A stretch of 64,000 bases of DNA from Phaeodactylibacter xiamenensis (GCF_000759025.1 NZ_JPOS01000016.1:1-64000); one strand, 5' to 3'. Shown: positions 48,701 to 56,143, counted from the first letter of the stretch. Notes: generated from the letters alone by a model not told the origin. A program made the numbers and translations.

Positions 48701-48982
48701 CGGCTGATCGTCAAAAATGGGGGTAAAGGTGGTGCCGGCATTGGTGGTTTTCCAAACGCCTCCCGAGCCTACTGCGACGTACCATACGTTCTCGTTGGTC
48801 GGGTCAATAGCCAGGTCGGCAATGCGGCCGGACATAAAGGCCGGGCCGATGCTGCGGAATTTCAGCTGGTCAAACAGTTTGGAGTCGATGCCCTGTCCAC
48901 CGGTTGGCTTCTTTTGCGCAAAGCCCTGCGGGGCAGCAATAACGAATAGGAACAGGAAAGTGAGTATGGAGCAATGTTTCAT
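45734..48982 (-). CDS. Large exported Asp-box (BNR/sortilin-like) propeller protein
   Basis: This 1082-residue protein has a signal peptide (cleavage near GFAQ). About eleven Asp-box-like hairpins of the S-x-D-x-G-x-T/S-W type can be counted between residues 80 and 720 (SLDGGASWENM, STDGGKTWKKT, SDDAGDTWRKL, TSDEGANWKKI, TIDGGANWTEM). They suggest a ten-bladed Vps10/sortilin-like or glycosyl-hydrolase-like propeller. The C-terminal ~350 residues have a beta domain (YLEIQDKEGRVVNRVK) and a helical end. There is no T9SS sorting domain, so it is probably periplasmic. It is similar to the WD40/YVTN/BNR proteins common in Bacteroidota. Function unknown. A 7-bp stem (45703-45728) after the stop is a weak terminator candidate. 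Confidence 0.85.
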   Translation of the reverse strand: MKHCSILTFLFLFVIAAPQGFAQKKPTGGQGIDSKLFDQLKFRSIGPAFMSGRIADLAIDPTNENVWYVAVGSGGVWKTTNAGTTFTPIFDDQPVYSIGCVTLDPNNPYTVWVGTGENVGGRHAGFGDGIYRSLDGGASWENMGLKNSEHISKIIVHPDDSDVIMVASQGPLWSPGGDRGFFKSTDGGKTWKKTLGDDQYTGVTDMVYDPRDPDRVYAVTWEHHRTVAAWMGGGEKSRLYVSDDAGDTWRKLETGLPKGKWGKTGLAISPQNPDVLYAAIELNRTKGGVWRSDNRGGSWTKMSDAVAGATGPHYYQEIFASPHKFDRLYLMNSRLMKSEDGGKTFTNMDETAKHGDNHAVAFKASDPNYLLVGTDGGVYESFDLGASWRYMENLPLTQFYKVAVDDAEPFYNVYGGTQDNSTEGGPSRTDNHHGIRNADWKVVLNWDGHQPATEPGNPDIMYGQRQQGTLSRIDLKSGEVIDIMPQPGAGEDYERYNWDAPILVSPHVPTTIYHASHRLWKSTDRGDSWTALSGDLTRNEERLALPIMGAVQSWDSPWDVGAMSNFNTITSIAVSPKNASVICIGTDDGLIQITSDEGANWKKIEVSALGIPERCYVNDIKADLFDESTFYVALDNHKEGDYKPYLFKTMDKGATWTAMSNGLGEKNLVWRIVQDHVDKDLLFLGTEFGVYFTIDGGANWTEMNGGIPTISFRDLAIQRRENDLVAASFGRGFYILDDYTALRSVNKEQLQETARLFEPRKAWWYMEKSVLDFDDVRGSQGSQLFVAPNPDFGAVLTYYLKEEVKSLEQVRKDLEDSLATKLSFPGWAALEAETREMKPYVYLEIQDKEGRVVNRVKAENKPGFNRVAWNLRVGGSGTLMLDGKEQPLTAMLAAPGDYTATLHAFEKGKSIRLAGPVDAKVERLGEPALQGKPMEEVVAFWRKYEQLTRDVNTLSVQLSNARKASSNLFRAASSAAVSSEVLERIATLQAGLDALDTQLNGNPAKNEIGEKGKPTIGSRLFALNRGISNSTYGPTPTHLETVGMITSEWQSMNDKLMQLKGEAKEIGALIVKSGGPWVEGLD

Positions 48983-49049
48983 TAGAACAAGATTGGATTA
49001 ACAATTTTGGTGGATCAGAACTGCAAAATAGCCAAATTTGGTTTTATGG

Positions 49050-49412
49050 TTAATTGATCACTTCCATGAAACCATCTCCTAATTCAACGAAGCACTTTTC
49101 GGCCTCAAAATGCCTCACTATTTCATCGAGGTTGGCATCCAAAATTTCAATCAATCTCTTGGTAGAAATATTTCCTAAACTAATTTTTAATACCCTGCTT
49201 GGTGAGTTGTTAAGAAGATGACTATTCCTGAAATCTGCGTCCTTAGTCATCACCGTATAGCCATTTTCATTTGCGTAACGGCTAATTTCAGAATCTTTGG
49301 TGTGGTAGCTATCAAGAATATCGTTTATATGAATAGCTTCGTGTCCGTTACTTTGAAAAAAGCGGACAACCTTGTAGGCAATATGAACGTCGCACAGGAC
49401 TTTAAATGTCAT
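49050..49412 (-). CDS. DUF5615 PIN-like toxin
   Basis: This 120-residue protein has the PIN-like (Mut7-C-type) pattern: an early Asp in VLCDVHIAYKVVRFF, then DSEISRYANENG and MTKDADFRN with the metal-binding acidic residues. Members of this family are paired with DUF433 antitoxins in bacterial type II modules and are thought to be ribonucleases. Its start overlaps the stop of the DUF433 gene by 4 bp, giving the normal antitoxin-first order. Confidence 0.85.
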   Translation of the reverse strand: MTFKVLCDVHIAYKVVRFFQSNGHEAIHINDILDSYHTKDSEISRYANENGYTVMTKDADFRNSHLLNNSPSRVLKISLGNISTKRLIEILDANLDEIVRHFEAEKCFVELGDGFMEVIN

Positions 49413-49651
49413 GCCGCCAAGGTTATGGTTCTTCCAGATACGAGCATTTTAGCATATTCTAGACTAGCCAAAATGTCTTCCTTTTCTAATTCCGGATGAT
49501 CTTCAAGGATTTCTTCAATACTCATTTCGGACAACATCATATCTAATAATACTTCCACAGGCCACCTCATTCCTCGTATGCAAGGTTTTCCATGACAAAT
49601 TTCCGGGTCAACGGTTATACGGTTTATGTATTTTGGTTCAGTATTTTTCAT
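49409..49651 (-). CDS. DUF433 antitoxin
   Basis: This 80-residue protein shows the DUF433 signature (ITVDPEICHGKPCIRGMRWPV, then SIEEILEDHPELEKEDILASLEYA), a winged-helix fold related to VapB45-like antitoxins. It precedes the PIN-like toxin with a 4-bp overlap and would neutralise it and repress the operon. It lies between the large Asp-box gene and the Rpn paralogue, a typical place for a mobile toxin-antitoxin module. Confidence 0.88.
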   Translation of the reverse strand: MKNTEPKYINRITVDPEICHGKPCIRGMRWPVEVLLDMMLSEMSIEEILEDHPELEKEDILASLEYAKMLVSGRTITLAA

Positions 49652-49793
49652 GGTTTCATGTTTCCTTAATGGAGAGTTATAATATCAAAAAAATGAACAA
49701 CATTTAGTTCCGAGATCAACTTTTACCATTATCAAAGTTGCAGTTTATGACCTGTAACCGGGTCTGATCAATTGGGGGCTGAAACACTGGTTC

Positions 49794-49860
49794 TGCTCGA
49801 TGCCCTGCTCACGTACTTCTTGTAAAATAGCTTCTTCAATTCCCATAGCTTTCCCTGATA
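49794..49860 (-). pseudogene. Fragment of a third Rpn-family gene
   Basis: Read on the minus strand this stretch encodes GKAMGIEEAILQEVREQGIE, which matches the coiled segment of Rpn copy 2 (KAMGLEEAILQEVKEQGIEQ, about 50000-50060). It begins directly after the stop codon of that gene and ends abruptly, with no family sequence on either side. It is best explained as the leftover of a recombination between paralogues or of a deleted copy. Confidence 0.75.
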
Positions 49861-49861
49861 C

Positions 49862-50758
49862 TCACTTCTCCGCTTCGTAGGTTTGTATGATCTGCTCAAC
49901 CTGCTCGACGGACAGCTCTGCGATTTGGGCAATATCGGTTAGTGGCAACCCCTTCTCATAGGTGCGGATGACTACCAGGCGCTTTTCTTGTTCGATGCCC
50001 TGCTCGATGCCCTGCTCCTTGACTTCTTGCAAAATAGCTTCTTCTAATCCCATAGCTTTTCTTGATTTCGTAATTTTTTGAACCTCATCTTCAAATTTAA
50101 GCTTATTCTCTAAGTTTTGAAAGGCCGTATAATAAGTGATAAAGTTATACAGCCGCCGGATTTTTGCTTTGCTTAGCCCGCACGACAGCAGATGCCGCAT
50201 CATATCCAACTTGCTGACCAACAGCTGCTGGTCATCTTTGCTGCCTATATCCAGTGCGTTGCGGGCCGCCTCGAGGGCAAAGCCAAAGGGGTTACCGGAG
50301 GCTCGTAGCTCCTCAGCCGTGTGGTCTATCAATACAAACGATTGAAAGCGATAAATTTGTTCCGTACCTAAAAAATTAGTCCGATAAGCGGTGGCGTGGT
50401 AAGCCCGGTTCGTATCCGTATAAATGACGACAGCCGTGACCGGCTTGTTGTACCGGTCAAGGATCCGATAATAATATTGAAACATCCGATAACCAAACTG
50501 ATCATCCGGATAGCCTTGTACTTCTACATGTACCAAAAACCATTGTTCCTGCCCGTCCTTTAGCCAAGCCTTGAACAGTTTATCCGCATGCCGCCGTTTG
50601 GTATCCGCTTCCGGCATAATTCGCTCCAAATCCTTATCCAAAAACTCCAGCCCCTTGCTAAAGTCTATCCGGTCAATGTATTTGGAGAAAAAGAAATGCA
50701 AAAAGTCTTCTGCTAAATCTTCAATAATACCTTTCCAGAGTATATCGCGCCGTATCAT
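49862..50758 (-). CDS. Rpn-family nuclease/transposase-like protein, copy 2
   Basis: This 298-residue protein is collinear with the copy at 42159-43067. It shares the RRHADKLFKAWLKDGQEQWF and LVHVEVQGYPD active-site region, the FGYRMFQYYYRI helix, and the C-terminal EAILQEVKEQGIEQGIEQEK coil. The ending differs (LPLTDIAQIAELSVEQVEQI), which is typical of the fast-evolving end of this family. The upstream palindrome and flanks match copy 1. The two copies in direct orientation 7 kb apart could recombine and delete everything between them. Confidence 0.88.
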   Translation of the reverse strand: MIRRDILWKGIIEDLAEDFLHFFFSKYIDRIDFSKGLEFLDKDLERIMPEADTKRRHADKLFKAWLKDGQEQWFLVHVEVQGYPDDQFGYRMFQYYYRILDRYNKPVTAVVIYTDTNRAYHATAYRTNFLGTEQIYRFQSFVLIDHTAEELRASGNPFGFALEAARNALDIGSKDDQQLLVSKLDMMRHLLSCGLSKAKIRRLYNFITYYTAFQNLENKLKFEDEVQKITKSRKAMGLEEAILQEVKEQGIEQGIEQEKRLVVIRTYEKGLPLTDIAQIAELSVEQVEQIIQTYEAEK

Positions 50759-50791
50759 GCAGGTAAGATAAGAACAAATCGAATAAAACTC

Positions 50792-50802
50792 AAATTATTT
50801 GA
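50792..50802. promoter_or_regulatory. Palindrome upstream of Rpn copy 2
   Basis: CAAATTATTTG stands 34 bp before the start codon, the same place as CAAATGGTTTG before Rpn copy 1. The flanking AATT and the further-upstream TTGAAA on the minus strand are also shared. Confidence 0.4.
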
Positions 50803-50820
50803 ATTATTTTGTTTCAATCG

Positions 50821-51258
50821 TTATTCGTAAACCATTGAAGCCAGCTTTGCCCGGTAGTTCTGCTCCAACGCACTCGCAAATGCAGCTTTATCCCTGCGCA
50901 TCGACTCCATAGCTTCCCCATCCACGATAGACGGGTTCAGGCCCCTGAGGTGGCTGTCGCTCCAAGAGGCCAATTCCACGAGTATGGGCGTCAGGGCGAG
51001 CCCCATATCCGTTAGAAGATAGAGGTTGGTCTTTTTGTTGCCCGGCCGTTTGGTCTTGATGATGATCCCTACCTCCTCCAATAGCTTGAGTTTAGTGGAA
51101 AGGATGTTGGTCGCAATGGCCTCCTCACTTTCCGTAAAGTCCTTGAAGGTCTCCTTGCCTTCGACCAGCATCTGCTTTACGATCACCAGCATCCACTTAT
51201 CCCCTAAGATGTCGAGGGCGGAAGTAAACGGGCAGTCGCATCTGAAATCCTGTGGCAT
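50821..51258 (-). CDS. HxlR-family transcription regulator
   Basis: This 145-residue winged-helix regulator has the N-terminal Cys-containing segment typical of the family (FRCDCPFTSALDILGDKW), the recognition helix region (ILSTKLKLLEEVGIIIKTK) and the wing (KKTNLYLLTDMGLALTPIL). The two closely spaced Cys residues suggest redox or electrophile sensing, as in HxlR/HypR relatives; this is inference. It is divergent from an NTF2-like lipoprotein gene, and three repeated sites lie between them. Confidence 0.9.
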   Translation of the reverse strand: MPQDFRCDCPFTSALDILGDKWMLVIVKQMLVEGKETFKDFTESEEAIATNILSTKLKLLEEVGIIIKTKRPGNKKTNLYLLTDMGLALTPILVELASWSDSHLRGLNPSIVDGEAMESMRRDKAAFASALEQNYRAKLASMVYE

Positions 51259-51282
51259 ATGTTAAGCTCCTGTTAAATATTG

Positions 51283-51360
51283 CTTGCAAATCAAAAGTTA
51301 TTTTGTTTTTACTTGCAATTTGAAAGTTAAAGTGTAATTTTGCTTGCATAACAAAAGTAA
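51283..51360. promoter_or_regulatory. Three phased operator repeats between hxlR-like and NTF2-like genes
   Basis: CTTGCAAATCAAAAGTTA (51283-51300), CTTGCAATTTGAAAGTTA (51312-51329) and CTTGCATAACAAAAGTAA (51343-51360) are direct repeats spaced 29 and 31 bp, close to three helical turns. The middle one is also a near-perfect palindrome (ACTTGCAA-T-TTGAAAGT). They cover the promoters of both divergent genes, so the HxlR protein probably binds here. Confidence 0.78.
51314..51342 (+). promoter_or_regulatory. Bacteroidota promoter of the NTF2-like gene
   Basis: TTG (51314-51316) and TAATTTTG (51335-51342, an exact TAnnTTTG) are 18 bp apart, the normal -33/-7 arrangement. The middle operator covers the -33 element and the third operator begins right after the -7 box, so binding would exclude RNA polymerase. 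Confidence 0.65.
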
Positions 51361-51373
51361 TAAACTTCAAGCA

Positions 51374-52279
51374 ATGAAAAAAGCAATACCTCTTCTACTG
51401 CTGTCGGGCATTTTGGCCTGCTGCAGCCCTTCAACAGCGCAGTCCCCCGCGGCTGCTTCATCTGATCACACTAATGCAAAACCTTCAACCATGAGTACCA
51501 AAGCAACAGTAGGCACTTTCCTTGGCGCCGTTTTACAAAATGACCCGGCGACGATGCGGGAACTGGCCAATGCCGATTATATTCAGCACAACCCGTTTAT
51601 CCCGACCGGGCTCGAGCCTTTCATCCAAATGCTGCCGGTCCTGCAGGAAAACGGCACCACAGCCGAAAACATCCGGATGTTCCAGGACGGCCAGTACGTG
51701 TTCATGCACAACATCTGGCGGAATGCCAAGCCCTTTGGGGCAGACGAGATGGTCTCCTTTGATATCATCCGGCTGGATGAACATGGCAAGGTAGCCGAAC
51801 ACTGGGACGCCATGACCCCATTAGTGACAGAAACGGCCAGCGGAAGGACGCAAACGGACGGCCCCACAACGGTTGAGGATTTGGACAAAACCGAAGCAAA
51901 CAAAGCCCTGGCGGTATCCCTCGTTGAAGATGTATTGATGGGCAAAAATCCAAACAAAATTACGGACTACATCAGTGCTGAAACCTACCATCAGCATAAC
52001 CCAGGCATCAAGGACGGATTGCAGGGTATTGTAGAAGCAGTCGAATATCTAACTGCCCGGAATAACATGTTTCAGTACACCAAAATACACAAAGTACTGG
52101 GTGAAGGGAATTTTGTTTTGACGGTAAGTGAGGGACAATGGAATAACACCAGCAATGTCTTCTATGACTTATTTCGAATTGAGAACGATAAAGTCGTGGA
52201 GCATTGGGATGTCATTCAGCCCATCCCCACCGAGGGTTTGGCGAATGACAACGGGATGTTTGGATTCAAAAACGACTAA
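51374..52279 (+). CDS. Lipoprotein with two NTF2/SnoaL-like domains
   Basis: This 301-residue protein begins at the ATG at 51374; an in-frame ATG at 51344 lies inside the third operator and adds ten polar residues. It has a lipobox (GILACC), so it is membrane-anchored. The body is two SnoaL-like domains in tandem (about 50-160 and 180-300). Each has the pattern NADYIQHNPFIPTGLE / SAETYHQHNPGIKDGLQ and ends VAEHWDAMTPL / VVEHWDVIQPI. Such proteins bind or isomerise small molecules. Repression by the divergent HxlR protein is likely. Substrate unknown. Confidence 0.85.
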   Translation: MKKAIPLLLLSGILACCSPSTAQSPAAASSDHTNAKPSTMSTKATVGTFLGAVLQNDPATMRELANADYIQHNPFIPTGLEPFIQMLPVLQENGTTAENIRMFQDGQYVFMHNIWRNAKPFGADEMVSFDIIRLDEHGKVAEHWDAMTPLVTETASGRTQTDGPTTVEDLDKTEANKALAVSLVEDVLMGKNPNKITDYISAETYHQHNPGIKDGLQGIVEAVEYLTARNNMFQYTKIHKVLGEGNFVLTVSEGQWNNTSNVFYDLFRIENDKVVEHWDVIQPIPTEGLANDNGMFGFKND

Positions 52280-52637
52280 CGGAGGAGCTTTTCTGTACTT
52301 TTCCTAACGTTGTGTGACGGCTCCGGCCTCAATGGTGACCTTGATGACTATTGGGGCTGGCGTCTTTATACCGACGACGAAGTAGTTTCCCCGATAGCTA
52401 TCCCCGATAGCCATCGGGGCCAACCATGACTTCGTGTCGGCATACCTGTGCGTACCGGCATACTCGTGCGTCGGGTTTGTGCATTACGCCCAAACCTCTC
52501 CGTTCCGAGTATACCCAACTTGCAAGATACCGGCTGCACCGCTTTCCGTAATTTCATTTAGCCTTTCCGGGAAATCATTTAATGCCCTCACTTTGCTCAA
52601 CTGATATTTGTGGAACAAAAGTTAAAAACAAAACGCA
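52280..52637. other. Gene-free stretch of 358 bp
   Basis: It contains the first copy of the mosaic repeat (52366-52513) and, next to hchA, an A/T-rich leader (ACAAAAGTTAAAAACAAAAC) before the start codon. No protein-coding frame in it looks real. Confidence 0.7.
52366..52513. repeat. Mosaic interspersed repeat, copy A
   Basis: The left end (TTATACCGACGACGAAGTAG), a middle block (GGCATACCTGTGCGTACCGG onward) and the right end (CCTCTCCGTTCCGAGTATA) recur almost unchanged at 56280-56420. Between left end and middle this copy has a hairpin-forming insert (CCCCGATAG... paired with ...ATCGGGG, about 52389-52420), whereas copy B has a different insert. The middle block itself is a tandem pair of 18-nt units. 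No coding frame is conserved. Confidence 0.88.
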
Positions 52638-53507
52638 ATGATCAGGAAAGTACTCGGAATAGCACCCACCAAAGAAAAAAATGGTCCCGGCTATATCCCC
52701 TCCCCAATGGGAAGAAAGTTTGGTGTAGACAAAGTAAGCGGTTACAAAGCGACCGATTTTGAGGGCAGGAAGTATCAAGGGAACAAGAAGGTTTTAGTGC
52801 TGTGCACCGAAGAGCGTTACTTTGAAATGGCCAATGGAAAGCTCTTTTCCACAGGAAATAATGTGCAGGAAACTATGGTTCCACTAATGCATCTCGTCAA
52901 TGGAGGGTTTAATTTTGATGTAGTCACTTCAACCGGGAAACCGGCGATCCTTGAAGAGTGGTCGGTACCCATAAAGGATAAGGCAGTACTGGCATTCCGG
53001 GAAGAACATCAAACCAAATTTGACACCCCTCTCTCCCTAAAAGCGCTCGTTGCAGGCAATGCCTTAAAAGGGGATTCGGATTACATCGCTCTTTTTCTTC
53101 CGGGTGGGCACGGCTCTATGGTCGGGCTACCGGACGATAAAAATGTTGGCAAACTGCTCCGCTGGATAGAAACCTCTGACCGGTACCTTGTTGCCGTTTG
53201 TCATGGCCCTGCTGCTATGATAGCAAAAGACCAAAGCAATGCCCCCAATCCTTACAGAGGGTATAAAATGGTGGCTTTCCCGGATAAATTCGATAAGCAG
53301 TCACCTTCACTGGGCTATCTGCCCGGACAGTTGACCTGGTTTCAGTGTGAAGCTTTAGAAAAAGAGGGCATTGAAGTAATCAACGATAAAATAACGGGAG
53401 CCACTCACGTCGACAGGAAGCTCATTTCTGGAGATAGCCCCAAGGCTTGTGATGAGCTGGGGAAGATAACGGTTGCCGCCCTTTTTAAAGAATTGCAGGT
53501 TCGTTAA
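52638..53507 (+). CDS. hchA: Protein/nucleic acid deglycase of the DJ-1/PfpI superfamily (HchA-like)
   Basis: This 289-residue protein matches the Hsp31 subgroup in length and layout. The nucleophile is Cys188 in VAVCHGPAAM, after the GGHGSMVGLPDD segment. It has the N-terminal FSTGNNVQETMVPLMHL and the C-terminal GYLPGQLTWFQCEALEKEGI blocks typical of HchA. The family repairs glyoxal-modified proteins and nucleotides and detoxifies methylglyoxal. The stop codon at 53507 is followed within a few bases by the remnant of an SDR gene. Confidence 0.92.
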   Translation: MIRKVLGIAPTKEKNGPGYIPSPMGRKFGVDKVSGYKATDFEGRKYQGNKKVLVLCTEERYFEMANGKLFSTGNNVQETMVPLMHLVNGGFNFDVVTSTGKPAILEEWSVPIKDKAVLAFREEHQTKFDTPLSLKALVAGNALKGDSDYIALFLPGGHGSMVGLPDDKNVGKLLRWIETSDRYLVAVCHGPAAMIAKDQSNAPNPYRGYKMVAFPDKFDKQSPSLGYLPGQLTWFQCEALEKEGIEVINDKITGATHVDRKLISGDSPKACDELGKITVAALFKELQVR

Positions 53508-53971
53508 TTAGAGCAAACAAAAACGGAATGTTTATCAACATTTCTTCAGTTGGCGGAAGAATGACGTATCCGTTAATGCCTTTGTATCATTCCACCAAGT
53601 GGGCTGTGGAGGGTTTCTCTGAATCCCTGCGATGGGAAATGGCACAAATTGGCGTAAAAGTGAAGATAATTGAGCCGGGAGGCGTTGCCACCGATTTTGG
53701 AGGCCGGTCCCTGGATATGCAGCACAATCAGGAGCTCAGCGAATACAATGCATTCGTAAATACTTTTATGGCTGCCATGGCACAAGCTATGAATCCTGAA
53801 ACGATGACGCAGCCTGAACAGATTGCTGAAGTTATTTTTGAAGCGGCAACCGACGGTTCGGACCAACTACGCTACAGAGCGGGTGCAGATTGCGAGCAAT
53901 TGCTGGGGGCAAGAGACAAGATGCCTGATGAGGAATTCTTCGCTATGCAAAAACAAATGATGGGGATGTAA
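53508..53971 (+). pseudogene. 5'-truncated short-chain dehydrogenase/reductase gene
   Basis: Only the C-terminal half of an SDR is left. The frame opens IRANKNGMFINISSVGG, then has the Y-x-x-x-K catalytic pair (LYHSTKWAVEGFSESL) and the EPGGVATDFGG loop. The whole NAD(P)-binding half (about 130 residues with the TGxxxGxG motif) is missing. The family sequence runs in frame up to about 53509, directly against the hchA stop. A product could start at the ATG at 53528 (147 residues) but would lack the cofactor site. Confidence 0.85.
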
Positions 53972-54023
53972 ATCCCGCACAACAAATATGCTCGTATGTT
54001 TGAACCGTAAAAAACGTGACCAT

Positions 54024-54935
54024 ATGGATTACTATGAAATAAATTCAATTGCTCAGGCGCATCAGGCTATGGGGCTGCCCTCGCCAAAGCATCCTTTGGT
54101 TACGGTAGTGCTAACCAAAGATTTTAACGCCCAATTCGATTTTAAAGGGGTGAAAGTCATCAACAATCTTTATCAGGTTACGCTGAAGCAACCTGGGTGT
54201 GGCAATTTGTTATACGGCAAAAACTCCTATGATTATGAAGAAGGAACCTTGGTTTTCACTGCGCCCGGCCAGGTTACGGTGTCCGATGGCGACATGCCGG
54301 AATCAGAAGATGACCCCAGAGGTTGGATATTGGCTTTTCACCCGGATTTAATCAGGAAATCCCCCCTATCCGCTAAAATAGATGGGTATTCATTTTTCAA
54401 TTACGATGTCAATGAAGCCCTTCACCTGTCAGAGGAAGAACTAGATACGATAGAGGGCCTGCTGGATAAAATAGTGAAGGAATACAGCCAAAATTTGGAT
54501 AAGCACAGTCAGAACCTGATTATATCCAACATCGAACTCTTGCTGGATTATTGTACCCGGTTCTACGACCGTCAGTTTTATACCCGAACCAACCTCAACA
54601 CCGACATCGTCTCAAAATTTGAGCGGCTTTTAAAAGCTTATTATCAAACAGATCAGGTGCATGACTCAGGCATGCCGAGTGTACAGTACCTGGCAAAAGC
54701 GTTAAGCTTCTCTTCCAACTATCTGAGCGATCTTTTGAAGAAAGAAACCGGAAAGACTGCCCAGGAACACATACACCTCTTTGTCATTGAGAAAGCGAAA
54801 AATATGCTATTGAGCTCTAATCACTCCATCAGTGAAATCGGGTATGCTCTGGGGTTTGAATATCCTCAGCACTTTAGCAACTTATTCAAGTCAAAAACCG
54901 GTTTTAGCCCAAGTGAATTCAGAAACCTGAATTAA
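54024..54935 (+). CDS. AraC-family transcription regulator
   Basis: This 303-residue protein has an N-terminal cupin-like sensor region (about 20-120) and a C-terminal double helix-turn-helix (about 215-303, SVQYLAKALSFSSNYLSDLLKKETG and ISEIGYALGFEYPQHFSNLFKSKTG). The start MDYYEINSIAQ at 54024 is preferred to an upstream in-frame ATG at 53988, which adds 12 basic residues. In Bacteroidota such regulators often sit beside SDR genes, so its target may be the truncated neighbour and hchA. Confidence 0.88.
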   Translation: MDYYEINSIAQAHQAMGLPSPKHPLVTVVLTKDFNAQFDFKGVKVINNLYQVTLKQPGCGNLLYGKNSYDYEEGTLVFTAPGQVTVSDGDMPESEDDPRGWILAFHPDLIRKSPLSAKIDGYSFFNYDVNEALHLSEEELDTIEGLLDKIVKEYSQNLDKHSQNLIISNIELLLDYCTRFYDRQFYTRTNLNTDIVSKFERLLKAYYQTDQVHDSGMPSVQYLAKALSFSSNYLSDLLKKETGKTAQEHIHLFVIEKAKNMLLSSNHSISEIGYALGFEYPQHFSNLFKSKTGFSPSEFRNLN

Positions 54936-54958
54936 GCAACCGCCTCATTCTGCCAACA

Positions 54959-55825
54959 CTACAGCCCGGTGCCATGCGGTAAACATTGAATGAAGCAGTC
55001 AAACAAATCGGTCTTGCTGATATAGGTTTTTCGGTCAAACCCCATGCCCCTGTGTTCGATTTCTATCCAACCGAAATAATCCAGAAAACGCTCAAAGGTC
55101 CGGACGGCGTAACACCCGGTTGCATACTCCATCGGGGTACGATAGGAGGTCGGTTGAATGGATTGCAACAGCTGCGGGAAAGCCCTAAAATACCGCTCGG
55201 CATAAAACGATTCCAATCGCTTTTCCGCTCCGTACTTCGACAGCAGGATCAGGGAAAACCCGTACCCCAGCTGCCCGATCTGATTCTCACCGTACCCATC
55301 ATAGTACGCCCAGTTGAATTTGGTGGCGAAGGTCAGCAACAGCAGGCGGAGCAGCTCTTGGTCATCGGCCAGGATTTGCGTCCCTTTTTTAGTCAGGCTT
55401 AATTTCCCCTGCCGCTTTTTTACCAGGCCTGCTATTTCAATCAGCAAGCGGGTCAGGTTGATGGTCAGGGAATCCGTCTCTTTGTACAGCTTAGAGATGC
55501 CCTTTTCAAACTGCATCTCTTTCATAAACCCCTGCTGATAGATGTCCGCCACTATTTTGGTCGGCAGAAAACCCTTTGCAGTAAGTTTAAGCTCCCCGCT
55601 TTGCTCAATCAGCCCGCACAGGTACTTGACCTGATTGAGAAGGGGCACTTTCCGGTAGTCTGCCTCCGTTGCCTTTTTAAGTTGCAGCGGGCTTTCCGCC
55701 CCGAAGGTGTCATACATAATTTGGCGCATTTCCAGAGGGGAATACCCTTCAAAATCGGCGATTGCCCGGTTGTTCTGCGCCTTCATTTGCTGATCGAGCT
55801 GTTTTTGCAGGTCTTTTTCGTTCAT
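54959..55825 (-). CDS. Hypothetical protein, about 288 residues
   Basis: The preferred start is MNEKDLQKQLDQQMKAQ at 55825; an in-frame extension to 55897 exists. No signal peptide or membrane segment is visible. It starts with a charged helical region and a conserved-looking block (SPLEMRQIMYDTFGAESPLQLKK), followed by winged-helix-like segments (LIEQSGELKLTAKGFLPTK and KKRQGKLSLTKKGTQILADD). A C-terminal aromatic domain follows (FNWAYYDGYGENQIGQLGYG). I do not recognise the family. It is bordered upstream by a large inverted-repeat element. Confidence 0.6.
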   Translation of the reverse strand: MNEKDLQKQLDQQMKAQNNRAIADFEGYSPLEMRQIMYDTFGAESPLQLKKATEADYRKVPLLNQVKYLCGLIEQSGELKLTAKGFLPTKIVADIYQQGFMKEMQFEKGISKLYKETDSLTINLTRLLIEIAGLVKKRQGKLSLTKKGTQILADDQELLRLLLLTFATKFNWAYYDGYGENQIGQLGYGFSLILLSKYGAEKRLESFYAERYFRAFPQLLQSIQPTSYRTPMEYATGCYAVRTFERFLDYFGWIEIEHRGMGFDRKTYISKTDLFDCFIQCLPHGTGL

Positions 55826-55974
55826 ATCTGATATTGTCAGGTTTGCGTTTTCCGGGGTCAAAATGACCGTTTTTGATCTGTAATCGAGTCTGAGCAATTA
55901 AGGAGCTGATAAACTGCTCAATAGTGCCCCCTGCATAAACGGTGGGCAGCACTGCCTGAATATACGGAATATGC

Positions 55975-56143
55975 TTTAGAGCTTGTTTGGATTTTACACT
56001 TTGGGCTGCTCTTGCCAAATTTTGTCCTGCTCTTCGTTATTCTTCGGTCACGTAGCTAAGGCTATGTTCCCTCATCACGCCTTGATCAGAACAAAATTTG
56101 GCTATGTTCGCTCCAAAAGCAAAATCCCAACAAGCCCTTAAAC
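55975..56143. repeat. Long inverted-repeat element of about 169 bp
   Basis: Two arms of roughly 55-60 nt face each other. The outer ends match (TTTAGAGCTTGTTTGGATTTT against the reverse of AAAATCCCAACAAGCCCTTAAA) and so do the inner ends (GCCAAATTTTGT at 56014-56025 with ACAAAATTTGGC at 56091-56102, 12 bp perfect). The middle of the arms differs by substitutions. The element has no ORF and resembles a MITE or a folded palindromic repeat. Confidence 0.82.
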
